A DNA stretch of 64,000 nucleotides from an uncultured Christensenella sp. (GTDB lineage: Bacteria > Bacillota > Clostridia > Christensenellales > UBA1242): assembly GCA_949841595.1 (NCBI GenBank), contig CATKZB010000002.1:1-64000 (forward strand), in the 5' to 3' direction. Shown piece by piece: positions 24,387 to 32,500 of this stretch; the stretch's first letter is position 1, and each line of letters opens with the position of its first letter. A program made the position numbers and the translations under genes. The notes under the pieces are model-generated. The model was not told the origin of the DNA, ran no database searches, and worked only from the letters and a program-made list of their open reading frames with translations.

Positions 24387-24672
24387 TTTTCGCTCCATAC
24401 TCTTTGATTAGATGCTGAATATAAGTCTGGAAAGCATCATAATGAAAATAATCATCTTGTCCACACACTGTCGCATATTTACTCACATTCTCTAATGCCT
24501 TAACTACATTCGCATTTTCGTCAATAATCTTCACACTCGCAGGAAAATCTTGCGATCTACAACTCTCTTGCATTGACTCAAGTATTTCCTTCATATACTC
24601 TTCTTTGTTTTGTTCTATCTCTTGTTCAAGTTCTTCTGGAAAGTCTATTGTCATTTCGATTTGAATTTTCAT
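24376..24672 (-). CDS. Small acidic early phage protein
   Basis: 98 residues, acidic N-terminal half (EELEQEIEQNKEEYMKEIL) and a single CG pair. It overlaps neighbours by 4 to 11 bases, which supports it being real. Not recognised. Confidence 0.55.
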   Translation of the reverse strand: MKIQIEMTIDFPEELEQEIEQNKEEYMKEILESMQESCRSQDFPASVKIIDENANVVKALENVSKYATVCGQDDYFHYDAFQTYIQHLIKEYGAKNGV

Positions 24673-25181
24673 TTTTTAGTTTCCTCCTGTGCTTTTCTAT
24701 AATAATTTTGTGCCTCTTCATTTGCTGCTTTTCCCAACTCTTTCCGAGACACTTCCATGTAGTCAGACTGAATGACTTGAAGTGCATCGCTACAAGCCAT
24801 TTCACACGCTTTTTTCCATGTGTTCATGCCTTTATGATAAACTTCTTTATCTATCTTTAAAGACCTAAGTGCATCATCAATATCACACACTCTTACGAGA
24901 CCATGTTTGAACAGGATTTCTCTGATAGAAATTATCTCTTCTATTTCAAAACCAAATATTGTTTTAGGAACTATTGCAGGATTTATAATAGGTCGAAATT
25001 CTTTTTTTCTTTTTAGTTCAAGATCAAGCATATTTTCAAAATAGTCGCATTGATTACAAAGTTTGTTTATTAACAATCTCTGGTCTTTTCTTAATGCACC
25101 CCATTTCCCATACTCTGTTCCTCCATCAAGTTGTGGACATCTAATGTATTCTCTAATTTTGTCTGTCAATTTTTTAGCCAT
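24669..25181 (-). CDS. Unknown early phage protein
   Basis: 170 residues, helical, with a GGTEYGKWGALRKDQRLL N-terminal motif and Cys at CPQ, CNQCDYF. Overlaps neighbours on both sides by 4 to 8 bases. The domain is not one I can name. Confidence 0.55.
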   Translation of the reverse strand: MAKKLTDKIREYIRCPQLDGGTEYGKWGALRKDQRLLINKLCNQCDYFENMLDLELKRKKEFRPIINPAIVPKTIFGFEIEEIISIREILFKHGLVRVCDIDDALRSLKIDKEVYHKGMNTWKKACEMACSDALQVIQSDYMEVSRKELGKAANEEAQNYYRKAQEETKK

Positions 25182-25392
25182 TATTTGCCTCCTTGTTTTT
25201 AAGTCTAATTTCTATCTTCACATTTGTTATTTTGAAATTCTTAGAATGCACTTTAATCTTTTTTGCAACTGCCTTTGCTACCTCATGACTTGAATATTTA
25301 GCAGGTGGATTTGAATAGCAAATCATTAAGCCATTGTTTGATTCTTCCCATTCAACATAAATAGACGAAATTATCCTTTTCCTCAATTTCAT
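25174..25392 (-). CDS. Small basic early phage protein
   Basis: 72 residues from ATG 25392, coupled to the previous stop through ATGA, with GGAGGAATT upstream. Basic, beta-alpha-like (HSKNFKITNVKIEIRLKNK). Could bind nucleic acid. Unknown. Confidence 0.6.
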   Translation of the reverse strand: MKLRKRIISSIYVEWEESNNGLMICYSNPPAKYSSHEVAKAVAKKIKVHSKNFKITNVKIEIRLKNKEANNG

Positions 25393-26057
25393 AATTCCTC
25401 CACATAGCACCAAGATTGTGGAGGTTGTTTCATTGGTCTAAAGATATAATAACAAGCCATACAAACAGTGTGTTCTTTGTTGAAAGTATCGCATTTATCA
25501 CAAGGCAAGCCTTTTTCATGTTTCTCACATTTGTTGTTTGGAATCAAATAAGAAAACTCGCTCAACTCTTTCGGCTCATCGTAGATTTTTAAGTCGCTAA
25601 TGTGCAGAGCAAAGGCATCTTTGCTGTCTCCAATATAATCAACTATCTCTTCCATTGATAAACAACTATCTTTTAGACACTTGTCAAGTGCATCCCTATC
25701 CTTGAAATTCCAAGTATCAAATCTTCCTTCCTGATGATACACTAGCATATCAACCTCTTTAAGAATGAACTCTGCCACAACTTTGCCATTGATTGCATCT
25801 TCATCATACTTTGCCATATAATAATCAATCAAATCATAATTAAATTGACAATGTTCATTGTATCTTCTGTCTATCAAATAAGGCTGTCCTTTCGTGCAGT
25901 AAATCAAGCACTTCATTGATTCTGGTTTAACCTTTGTTTTTCCACTCAAATAGTCCTTCCATTCTTTCGGACAGGTCTTGCGAATTTCCAAAACCTTATC
26001 TTTGTTAAGAATGTTCATTGTGTGTTGTGGCTTAATTGAATACATTATTTTTCGCAT
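25389..26057 (-). CDS. ASCH/PUA-like domain phage protein
   Basis: 222 residues. The opening MYSIKPQHTMNILNKDKVLE (residues 5-24) followed by IRK is the ASCH pattern (SIKP....IL.G.K..EiRK) seen in RNA-binding PUA-superfamily proteins common in Firmicutes phages. The C-terminal part carries a Cys/His cluster (CEKHEKGLPCDKCDTF, CMACYYIF) consistent with a zinc site. Role in phage growth is not known; an RNA-linked regulatory role is possible. Confidence 0.65.
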   Translation of the reverse strand: MRKIMYSIKPQHTMNILNKDKVLEIRKTCPKEWKDYLSGKTKVKPESMKCLIYCTKGQPYLIDRRYNEHCQFNYDLIDYYMAKYDEDAINGKVVAEFILKEVDMLVYHQEGRFDTWNFKDRDALDKCLKDSCLSMEEIVDYIGDSKDAFALHISDLKIYDEPKELSEFSYLIPNNKCEKHEKGLPCDKCDTFNKEHTVCMACYYIFRPMKQPPQSWCYVEEL

Positions 26058-26269
26058 ACTTCACCACCAATCTTCTCAAGTTTCTTTAAGCATCTAGAAC
26101 AAGTCACTTGTTCACCTTCTTCAAAACTCCAACTGCCTAACCTTCCATGTGTAGTTCCACAAAGTGCAATACCATTTTTCTTTACTGCATGAAATATTGT
26201 TCCTGCTCCTCCTTCATTACCATTTGCAAGTCTACCAGTTTTTCTCAAAATTTTGTAGTCTTTATTCAT
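26045..26269 (-). CDS. Small protein with CxxC pair
   Basis: 74 residues. A glycine-rich N-terminal stretch (GGAGTIFHAVK) and VTCSRCLKKL near the end. One C-x2-C pair suggests a zinc knuckle. Overlaps the next gene. Function unknown. Confidence 0.55.
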   Translation of the reverse strand: MNKDYKILRKTGRLANGNEGGAGTIFHAVKKNGIALCGTTHGRLGSWSFEEGEQVTCSRCLKKLEKIGGEVCEK

Positions 26270-26283
26270 ACACTCTCCTTAAA

Positions 26284-26928
26284 CTATTCATTAAAATATT
26301 TGTAGGCTAAAGAAACATAGTTTCGCTCCATATAAAAATCATATAGAAACTCTTTTTGTTTCTTTGTAAGCCTTTTGCCTTCAAGAATTGTCGGATAAGG
26401 TATACCTTGACTTGCACTGTGAATTAAAATAAAGTTTTTGTATTTTGATAGATAATCAGCATCTGTAAGTCTTTCTTCACTTTGCTGCATTTTCCACGCT
26501 TCACTTGTCCAACCTTTTTCATCAAGAATCTCTGTTGCTTTTGTTTGATGAGTTCCCCATTCACTTGGATAAAATTCTCCATCTGGACTTAACCAACCAT
26601 AATCATCATATTTTAATTTAATTTTGACTTTTGGAGATTGCTTAACTTCTTGTTGCTTTAACCTATCTATCTCAAGATCTATTTGTTTCTTCATTTCAGC
26701 GTAATCACTAGAGTCAAGTCGTTTGCCATCTTTCTCAAAAAACAACATATCCCAGTCTCCCCAAACCTGTCTTTTTGGCTCTAAATCAAAATAGTCATTA
26801 AATGCCTTCAAATCATCGCTTGTTACACTTCCCATACCAAACCAAGTCATTTGTATAAAATTACAATTCTTCAGTTTGTCAAATACTCTACACAGACTAT
26901 CGTATAAATTCATTGATAATTTTGTCAT
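26284..26928 (-). CDS. Unknown early phage protein
   Basis: 214 residues, soluble, aromatic-rich: GDWDMLFFEKDGK (about 56-68), then a mixed region containing YGWLSPDGEFYPSEWGTHQ. Located downstream of the C5-type methyltransferase. Could be an accessory of the DNA modification module or unrelated. Not recognised. Confidence 0.55.
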   Translation of the reverse strand: MTKLSMNLYDSLCRVFDKLKNCNFIQMTWFGMGSVTSDDLKAFNDYFDLEPKRQVWGDWDMLFFEKDGKRLDSSDYAEMKKQIDLEIDRLKQQEVKQSPKVKIKLKYDDYGWLSPDGEFYPSEWGTHQTKATEILDEKGWTSEAWKMQQSEERLTDADYLSKYKNFILIHSASQGIPYPTILEGKRLTKKQKEFLYDFYMERNYVSLAYKYFNE

Positions 26929-26941
26929 AACACTTTCTCCT

Positions 26942-27640
26942 TTAAATTTTGTTTTTTAAAAATCTTTCATAGAAATTTTGAGCATATAGAGAACTTGTTT
27001 CACTTCTCTCTTTACAACCATGTGCATCGTTATAAATACTTTTGATTCCACAATGCTGTGTGAACATGATAAAATCCTCTTTCATTTCAAAATTTATTGC
27101 AAAGAAATTTGTTGGTTTCTTGAAGTTATCTCCAAACAAACTTCTATCTTTTTCGTGCCAAGCAACTTCAATAGGCGAAAACTGAACAAGATAGTTTTTG
27201 TTCCCACTACTTGCTGGATTTTCAATGATGGTAGGTATTCCTTTAACTTTGCAAATATAAGTAAACTTCAGATATAATTCAAAATATCTTGCTCGATCTT
27301 TGTTGCGTTCAAGAAGTCTTTTGACTGCTTTTTCATCATAGTCAATTTTCTTTCCACCAATCCAAAGTCTATATTGAAGTTCATTGGCATCACAAAAATG
27401 TGTGCAAGGAAAGAAAGCAATAATAAAATCATTTTCTTTCCTCATTTCTGAGAAGATAGTCTTTCTACCCCCCCCGAGAACTATATTGTCATATTCTTGG
27501 TCTATTTGTTCAAACAAGTCAATGACAAAATCGGTTTCGCCATAATCATTCAAAATGTCATAATCAAATGCATCATGTCCATGTGATTTCAAAACATTTT
27601 TAAATGTTCCACTTTGCTCAAACATAAGGTGGAATTTCAT
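26942..27640 (-). CDS. DNA cytosine-C5 methyltransferase-like protein, phase-variable, in frame
   Basis: 232 residues. SAM-site-like start (MFEQSGTFKN), an acidic GETDFVIDLF strand, a PC motif FFPCTHF near 77-83 (the PCQ-type catalytic motif IV of C5 methyltransferases, here PCT), and ENPASSG for the ENV-type motif VI. This divergent short C5-like family is frequent in phages. The G8 tract (27468-27475) encodes GGG between motif I and the PC motif; G8 is in frame, so the enzyme is ON. It has no target-recognition domain that I can identify. It lies 3' of the PAPS-reductase-like gene. Confidence 0.65.
   Translation of the reverse strand: MKFHLMFEQSGTFKNVLKSHGHDAFDYDILNDYGETDFVIDLFEQIDQEYDNIVLGGGRKTIFSEMRKENDFIIAFFPCTHFCDANELQYRLWIGGKKIDYDEKAVKRLLERNKDRARYFELYLKFTYICKVKGIPTIIENPASSGNKNYLVQFSPIEVAWHEKDRSLFGDNFKKPTNFFAINFEMKEDFIMFTQHCGIKSIYNDAHGCKERSETSSLYAQNFYERFLKNKI
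27468..27475 (-). repeat. G8 tract in the C5-type methyltransferase (ON)
   Basis: Coding strand GTT-CTC-G8-TAGAAAG, read CTC GGG GGG GGT AGA. G9 gives TAG directly; G7 gives GTA and a shifted frame. It sits at about residue 57, before the catalytic PC motif, so slippage would abolish activity. Confidence 0.8.
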
Positions 27641-28377
27641 TTTGTATCCCCTCCTTGTTTAAAGCGTTCTTCCAAATCAGTAAGTGTCATGTTTGGTTTA
27701 AAAGTGTTATGGCTATCTTTTTCCATTTCTTTAAGCACTTGCCACAACTCTGGATGATTTGTATAAAGCCATTTTAATTGTTTAAGACTTTGCTTTGGAC
27801 AAAACCAACAACCACCACGAAAACTGCTTTTATAAATTGGACTTAACAGATTGTGTTGCTTGCAAATCTCCATTGCCTCAAGTTCAGTGATGTCAAGATC
27901 AGCAAGAGTAACATATTTGTGATTTTCAGTTTCAAGTTTTTTATAACGCTGCAATCTTTTTGGCTCATCTTTGGCAATGCCAATATACTCAGTTACTGAT
28001 TCGCCACTTTTCAAAATCTGCTTGATATACTTGTTCATTGGCTCTAATTTAAGCCTAGAATTACACCATGCACCGACAACATAAGGAAAGCCATAGTTGT
28101 CTCCGATGTGATTACCCTTTCGCTTTACTCTATAAAAATGGCTCTTGAAAGTCCATCTTGATGAAATGCGTTTAACTGTTATGTTAAACTTATCTTTAAG
28201 TATTTTTTCAGCCTGTGGAATCCATGCTGCCATTTCTGGCGTTTCTCCACTTAAAGATTTTTCATTAAATCGAATATCACAATAAACAACTTCATCTAGT
28301 GGTAAGCCAAGTTCCAGAATTTTCAATAGCATTGCTAGGCTGTCCTTTCCAAATGAGCAACTTGCTATATATTTCAT
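27637..28377 (-). CDS. PAPS-reductase-like / PP-loop protein
   Basis: 246 residues. A PP-loop SFGKDSLAM at residues 8-16 and an adenylate-binding half (VYCDIRFN, RISSRW) are followed by a C-terminal CWFCPKQ motif. Phages use this family beside methyltransferases; relatives act in DNA sulfur modification (DndC-like) or tRNA/nucleotide sulfur chemistry. Substrate unknown here. It overlaps the C5-methyltransferase start by 4 bases, so the two are translated together. Confidence 0.75.
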   Translation of the reverse strand: MKYIASCSFGKDSLAMLLKILELGLPLDEVVYCDIRFNEKSLSGETPEMAAWIPQAEKILKDKFNITVKRISSRWTFKSHFYRVKRKGNHIGDNYGFPYVVGAWCNSRLKLEPMNKYIKQILKSGESVTEYIGIAKDEPKRLQRYKKLETENHKYVTLADLDITELEAMEICKQHNLLSPIYKSSFRGGCWFCPKQSLKQLKWLYTNHPELWQVLKEMEKDSHNTFKPNMTLTDLEERFKQGGDTK

Positions 28378-28386
28378 TGCTCACCT

Positions 28387-29619
28387 CTAAAAGCCAAAGA
28401 CATATTTCTTGATATTTTCTTCGCCAACGAACTTAATTGCATCTAACAATACTTCCTTGCTATTTGCAAATATAGTTCCTTGAATAACGCAAGACTGCAA
28501 CCAGTCAACAACAATTTCACCTTGAGTCTCATCAAAATACATGAAATACCTTTGTCCTTCGATTGCTTCTTCTGTGTCGTTTTCTTCAACATACTTCCTA
28601 ATTTGATTTGTAAACTTCAAGCAATTTTTTTGTCTTTCAGCCTCTTTTTGATTTTTGAAGAAGTTAAACATATCAAGTCTTTTAGCATTCTTCTTATTTT
28701 CCTTTGTGTTCAAGCAATTTCTGATTTGCCCTGTGCTTTGAATGAAATAATATCTTTCATCCTTTTGTGGTATTGTAATAAAAGTTTTTTCGTTATCCAT
28801 AACATTCTCCTTTTCACTTTGGATATAGATTTTTTTAAGTTTATATCTGAAGTAGCCACCTTTATCGTCTACTTTAATTACTCTTGTTTTGCCATCTTCA
28901 AATACAACAGTTCCATTACCAACATCAACTGTATAAGAAGGTGGTGCAGATAAAATAAATTTTTCAAGTTTGTCTTGATATTTAAAAATAAGGACAATAT
29001 CAAAGACACAAACATTGAAAAGAACAAACCAGTCTACAAGACTTAATTCGCTCCAGTTTATGAATCCACTTCCTAAAAAGCAGATCGTTGCAACTCCCAC
29101 TGTTCTAAAAATTGCAACAATGATTGCAAAATACCAATAACGCATTTTCGTCATTCCAGCGACCATGCACAAAGCATCATCTGGAAATACCGGAAATAGA
29201 AACATCAATGGCAATAGCATTTTTGATTTCATATCTAGCAAGTTTTGTGCTTTCTCAAGGCTTTTCTTTCCGACCAGTTTTTCGATTGTTTTCTCCCCCA
29301 ATGTGTTCCCAATAAGAAACATAAGAGAAGATGCAAGAAAGACTGAAATTGTGCTTATTATAAAGCCATATAAAGCACCAAAGAGAATTATTGAAACTGC
29401 AATAAAAGTTGCAGAAGTTGCTGGTATCATACACAAGAGTGTTGAACAGGTTGTAAACAGTAATATAAATACCACCCAACCCCAAGTGCCACACTTTGCA
29501 ATAATTTCTCTTAACCCTTCAATGTCGGTTACTCCCAATGCTCTCAATGTAAAATAAATACCAACACTTAAAGCAGTCAACACTAAAATTAAAATTAAAA
29601 TTTTAATCCACTTTTTCAT
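28387..29619 (-). CDS. VTT (DedA/TVP38-type) membrane protein fused to a soluble domain
   Basis: 410 residues. Residues 5-225 contain about five to six hydrophobic segments with the SNARE-assoc/VTT arrangement (...FPVFPDDALCMVAGM... near 145-160 matches the conserved F-P..PD. loop). Residues 270-410 are a soluble domain beginning YYFIQSTGQI, a type seen in phage and ICE proteins. An internal in-frame ATG at 28800 has AAAAGGAG upstream, so the soluble part (137 residues) may also be made alone. A VTT protein in a phage genome is unusual. VTT proteins move lipids between leaflets; its use to a phage is unknown. Confidence 0.7.
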   Translation of the reverse strand: MKKWIKILILILVLTALSVGIYFTLRALGVTDIEGLREIIAKCGTWGWVVFILLFTTCSTLLCMIPATSATFIAVSIILFGALYGFIISTISVFLASSLMFLIGNTLGEKTIEKLVGKKSLEKAQNLLDMKSKMLLPLMFLFPVFPDDALCMVAGMTKMRYWYFAIIVAIFRTVGVATICFLGSGFINWSELSLVDWFVLFNVCVFDIVLIFKYQDKLEKFILSAPPSYTVDVGNGTVVFEDGKTRVIKVDDKGGYFRYKLKKIYIQSEKENVMDNEKTFITIPQKDERYYFIQSTGQIRNCLNTKENKKNAKRLDMFNFFKNQKEAERQKNCLKFTNQIRKYVEENDTEEAIEGQRYFMYFDETQGEIVVDWLQSCVIQGTIFANSKEVLLDAIKFVGEENIKKYVFGF

Positions 29620-29638
29620 GATTTTTCCTTTTTAGTTT

Positions 29639-30465
29639 TTAGAATAGAAATAAACTTAACTGTCCATTTGAATCTACTTTATTTAATCTATCGTTGCTCA
29701 CTCCAACCCACTTAGTTTCAATATCCCAACCTAGAAATTGCCGATCAATATCTTTTGCTGCAACACAAGTTGTTCCACTACCAACAAAAGCATCAAATAC
29801 AATGTCTTTTGGCTGTGTTGCATGTAACAAGTGTTTTTTCACCAATTCCATTGGTTTGCAAGTTGGATGGACAAATTTAGATTTATCTTTTACATTTGCA
29901 GGACTAACAAAGTATTTCGTTTTATATTCGTAACCATCGTTGAGTTTTACCCCCCCTCACGAAAATACAAACAATACTCTATGTCTGGTAGCCAACTATT
30001 GTTTGTTGATGGAGTAGGATTTGTTTTACACCAACATAGAATCTCAAAATAGCAATTATGTTTGTCAATAAAGAATTTCATAATATCAAGAATTTGCAAT
30101 TTGCTACACCAAATAAAAATGTTGATTTTCTTCATAACTCGAACAAAATCGTCAAGAATGGCATAATCAATTCCATCTTCTATTGAAGTAACATCAAGTG
30201 AAGTTTTTTTTATGTTTTTTGCAATTCTTAAAGCCTCGCCACGACTTGAACATTTATGAGTTTCATAAACATCTGCCATTCCCATAAGTTCAAGCCTTTT
30301 CTTCGCTGTTCTTTCCCCTAATGCACTACTTCCACTGCCACCTTGATTGTAAAGATATGGAATATCTGTATATATACAGTCAATACATTTGTCTGGAAGT
30401 TCTTTTATTGCTTTGTAACTATCTTCACAATAAACTGCATTTAGATCCCACCTAGCCAATTTCAT
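29639..30465 (-). CDS. N6/N4-type DNA methyltransferase, phase-variable, out of frame as assembled
   Basis: Start ATG 30465 (MKLARWDLNAVYCED), coupled to the previous gene through TAATG and GGAAGGTGC. Part one has motif IV-like YTDIPYLYNQ (DPPY position). Part two (29639-29946) has HPTCKPMELVKKHLL, motif I-like DAFVGSGTTCVAA and LGWDIE. The two parts are separated by a G7 tract: G7 reads GAG GGG GGG TAA and stops; G8 gives FREGGVKLNDGYEYKTKY and restores one frame of about 275 residues. Order IV before I is the beta class. Intact on both sides of the tract, so it is an OFF allele, not a pseudogene. It probably modifies adenine N6 or cytosine N4. Confidence 0.8.
29949..29955 (-). repeat. G7 tract in the N6/N4-type methyltransferase (OFF)
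   Basis: Coding strand CGT-GA-G7-TAAAAC. Full-length reading needs a G count of 2 modulo 3 (8). G7 gives TAA directly after the tract, G9 gives stop a few codons later. The tract falls in the conserved YFRE-G region between catalytic halves. Confidence 0.8.
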
Positions 30466-30878
30466 TATGCACCTTCCATTTGATGCAACAATGTCATGCC
30501 TTGATAAAACAAACTTCTTACATGTGAATAACTTTTGTCTAATTCGGCTGCTATTCTTTTCCAACCAGTTTTTGTGAAAAGCCTTATGGAGCAAATTCTT
30601 CTAATGTCATCATTGTCTATCTTGTCAAGGAATCTTTGAATGTCGTTTCTAACGCATTCCATTGTTTCACTTAATTCTTTTTCTTTTTTCTCAATCTCTT
30701 CAAGTCGCATTACATAAACCAATGCAGCAGGCGTTGAAGAACTATGAGAAATTGGTGTGTCAAAATCTCTGCCTTGAGGATAACCACAAGATTCTTGCAA
30801 TTCTTGTTTCTTTAGTTGAAGATTAAACTCTTGGCGTTTCAATTCTTTGTAAATTCTATAAGTTTCGTCAAATGTCAT
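30465..30878 (-). CDS. ArpU/DUF1492-like phage regulator
   Basis: 137 residues. N-terminal coiled coil, then a sigma-region-4-like helix-turn-helix: RLFTKTGWKRIAAELDKSYS, HVRSLFYQGM (about 98-130). Similar small proteins in Firmicutes phages are late-gene transcription regulators (ArpU family). It could activate the late promoter near 22894, though they are 8 kb apart. It overlaps the DnaC-like gene by 4 bases and the methyltransferase by 1. Confidence 0.65.
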   Translation of the reverse strand: MTFDETYRIYKELKRQEFNLQLKKQELQESCGYPQGRDFDTPISHSSSTPAALVYVMRLEEIEKKEKELSETMECVRNDIQRFLDKIDNDDIRRICSIRLFTKTGWKRIAAELDKSYSHVRSLFYQGMTLLHQMEGA

Positions 30879-31666
30879 ACTTCCTCCTCTTGTAAAAGAT
30901 TTTTCATAAACTGCCTATTCTCTTCTTTAAGTGCATCACGATGTTTAATCTTATTGACTTTGATTGGATAGCACTTTTCAAGTATTCGGCTATAAATTCT
31001 GGCATGAACAAGATCTGCTGTGTCTTGTGCTGCCTCTTCAAATTCTTTTGGCATAAAGTTTGTTGTAAGCAATAAAACTCTGTTTAGACTTGTTGCCTTA
31101 TCAATGAAGTTATAGATTTGCTCATTTGCAAAGGTTGTCTGTCTTTCAGTTCCTACATCGTCAATTAAGATAACTTGATTTTGAAGGATTTTGTTGATTT
31201 CCCTTTCACCATTTTCAAAGTCTTGAGCAAGTTGAACAACAGTAGAAAGACTTGTGCTTTTAACTGAATAACCAGCATCTATCAGAGCATTGGCTATACA
31301 GTGAGCATAAAATGTTTTACCAGTGCCAACACTTCCCCAAAGCAATAAACCTAACCCCTTCGCTTTCATTTCCACAAACTTGGAAACATATCGCTTTAAA
31401 ATATTTGTGGTTTCTTTGTCTTGCTGATCGTCTTTGTCAAATGTAAAACTTCTTAACTTTGCATTTGGAATTGAGAAGGCTCTCTTTTCTTCAAGTTTTC
31501 TTCTCTTTTCTTCAAGTTCTTTCGCCTCAATCTCATCTCTTCGACACTTGCAAGGAATAGAATATCTATGCCCTTCATATTCACTTTGTTTTGGCTCTTT
31601 ACATTTAGAGCAACAAATAAAGCCTTCAGCATTCAAAAATTCATTTTCCGATAACTTAACTTCCAT
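30875..31666 (-). CDS. DnaC-like helicase-loader ATPase
   Basis: 263 residues. Cys cluster near the start (CCSKCKEP ... PCKCRRD, zinc-ribbon type), Walker A GSVGTGKT and Walker B VILIDDVG, then a LLTTNF sensor-1-like segment. An AAA+ protein of the DnaC/IstB family that loads the host replicative helicase at the phage origin. Follows the DnaD-like protein, the usual pair in Firmicutes phages. Confidence 0.9.
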   Translation of the reverse strand: MEVKLSENEFLNAEGFICCSKCKEPKQSEYEGHRYSIPCKCRRDEIEAKELEEKRRKLEEKRAFSIPNAKLRSFTFDKDDQQDKETTNILKRYVSKFVEMKAKGLGLLLWGSVGTGKTFYAHCIANALIDAGYSVKSTSLSTVVQLAQDFENGEREINKILQNQVILIDDVGTERQTTFANEQIYNFIDKATSLNRVLLLTTNFMPKEFEEAAQDTADLVHARIYSRILEKCYPIKVNKIKHRDALKEENRQFMKNLLQEEEV

Positions 31667-31669
31667 AGG

Positions 31670-32500
31670 CTAATCCTCACTGTCATAGTCTCTTGTTTGA
31701 GAGTTGTTATCGGTTATTGTAAGTTCTTTAGCCGACATTACAGACTTTTGATTGTTTAGCACCCAACATAAGTCAAGAGTGTTATATTTTGGCTGCACAA
31801 TGTAGGTTTTGTTTGCATGAATGAGAAGTTTCTCAATATCTTCCAAAGTAGAATTAACAGACACTTCTTCATAAATCAAACCTAGCCTATAGTCGCCATT
31901 AGGATCTTTTTTGTGCCTTTGAAAAATGACTGGACTTAATTTTTCGCAAGTGCTTATTAACTCTTGAAAAGTAAATTTATTTAATAAATCACACGCACAC
32001 GCCTGTATATTCTCGTTCTCTTTTTCTTCTTGTTCTATTCTATTCTCTTTCTTATTCTTATTAGGCGAGAACGATAGTTGAGTGTTAGAAGATTGTTCGC
32101 CACCCTTTCGGCTACTATTCGCCGAATGTTCGCCGAATGATTTACGAATAATCGTTGCACCCTCTGAAAAAGGTGGAATTTTACTTGGTTGAGGCTTGTC
32201 TACCTTCTGCCATTTAGACCAATTTTCAAGTTGGTAATATTCGTTGTTGTCCATCTGATAGAATCTAATAGACATAACTTTAGCAATTTCATTGAGTGCA
32301 GAATCAACTTTTTTAACAAGTTTTATATCTTCGCTATAAGGAAAAAGAATTGACTTCAAATATGCAGGTTTGCTCTTGCCACGACCTTCATCATCGGCTT
32401 GTGAGAATAAACCTATCCAAACAAGTTGTGCAAAATTACTTAATTCGGAGTAATCTTCACTCGCCCAGATTTGAGGATCTATCATTCTTTTTCTTGCCAT
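31670..32500 (-). CDS. DnaD-like replication initiation protein
   Basis: 276 residues. The N-terminal winged helix (about 1-90, MARKRMIDPQIWASEDYSEL...) with GLFSQADDEGRGK matches phage DnaD-type primosome proteins. A linker of Q/S/N/K residues leads to a DnaD-like C-terminal helical segment. Directly upstream of the DnaC-like loader. It probably binds the phage origin, whose location is unknown. Confidence 0.7.
   Translation of the reverse strand: MARKRMIDPQIWASEDYSELSNFAQLVWIGLFSQADDEGRGKSKPAYLKSILFPYSEDIKLVKKVDSALNEIAKVMSIRFYQMDNNEYYQLENWSKWQKVDKPQPSKIPPFSEGATIIRKSFGEHSANSSRKGGEQSSNTQLSFSPNKNKKENRIEQEEKENENIQACACDLLNKFTFQELISTCEKLSPVIFQRHKKDPNGDYRLGLIYEEVSVNSTLEDIEKLLIHANKTYIVQPKYNTLDLCWVLNNQKSVMSAKELTITDNNSQTRDYDSED

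Noticed and set aside
5157..29955. Tracts as assembly or sequencing errors
   Set aside because: Length errors at homopolymers are possible and the assembled states are uncertain, but the tracts themselves at six coding places in AT-rich DNA are not explained by error.
29639..30465. Methyltransferase called as two separate genes or a pseudogene
   Set aside because: Both halves are intact, join in one frame with a single G added to a G7 run, and the same kind of tract occurs in five other prophage genes. A phase-off allele fits better.
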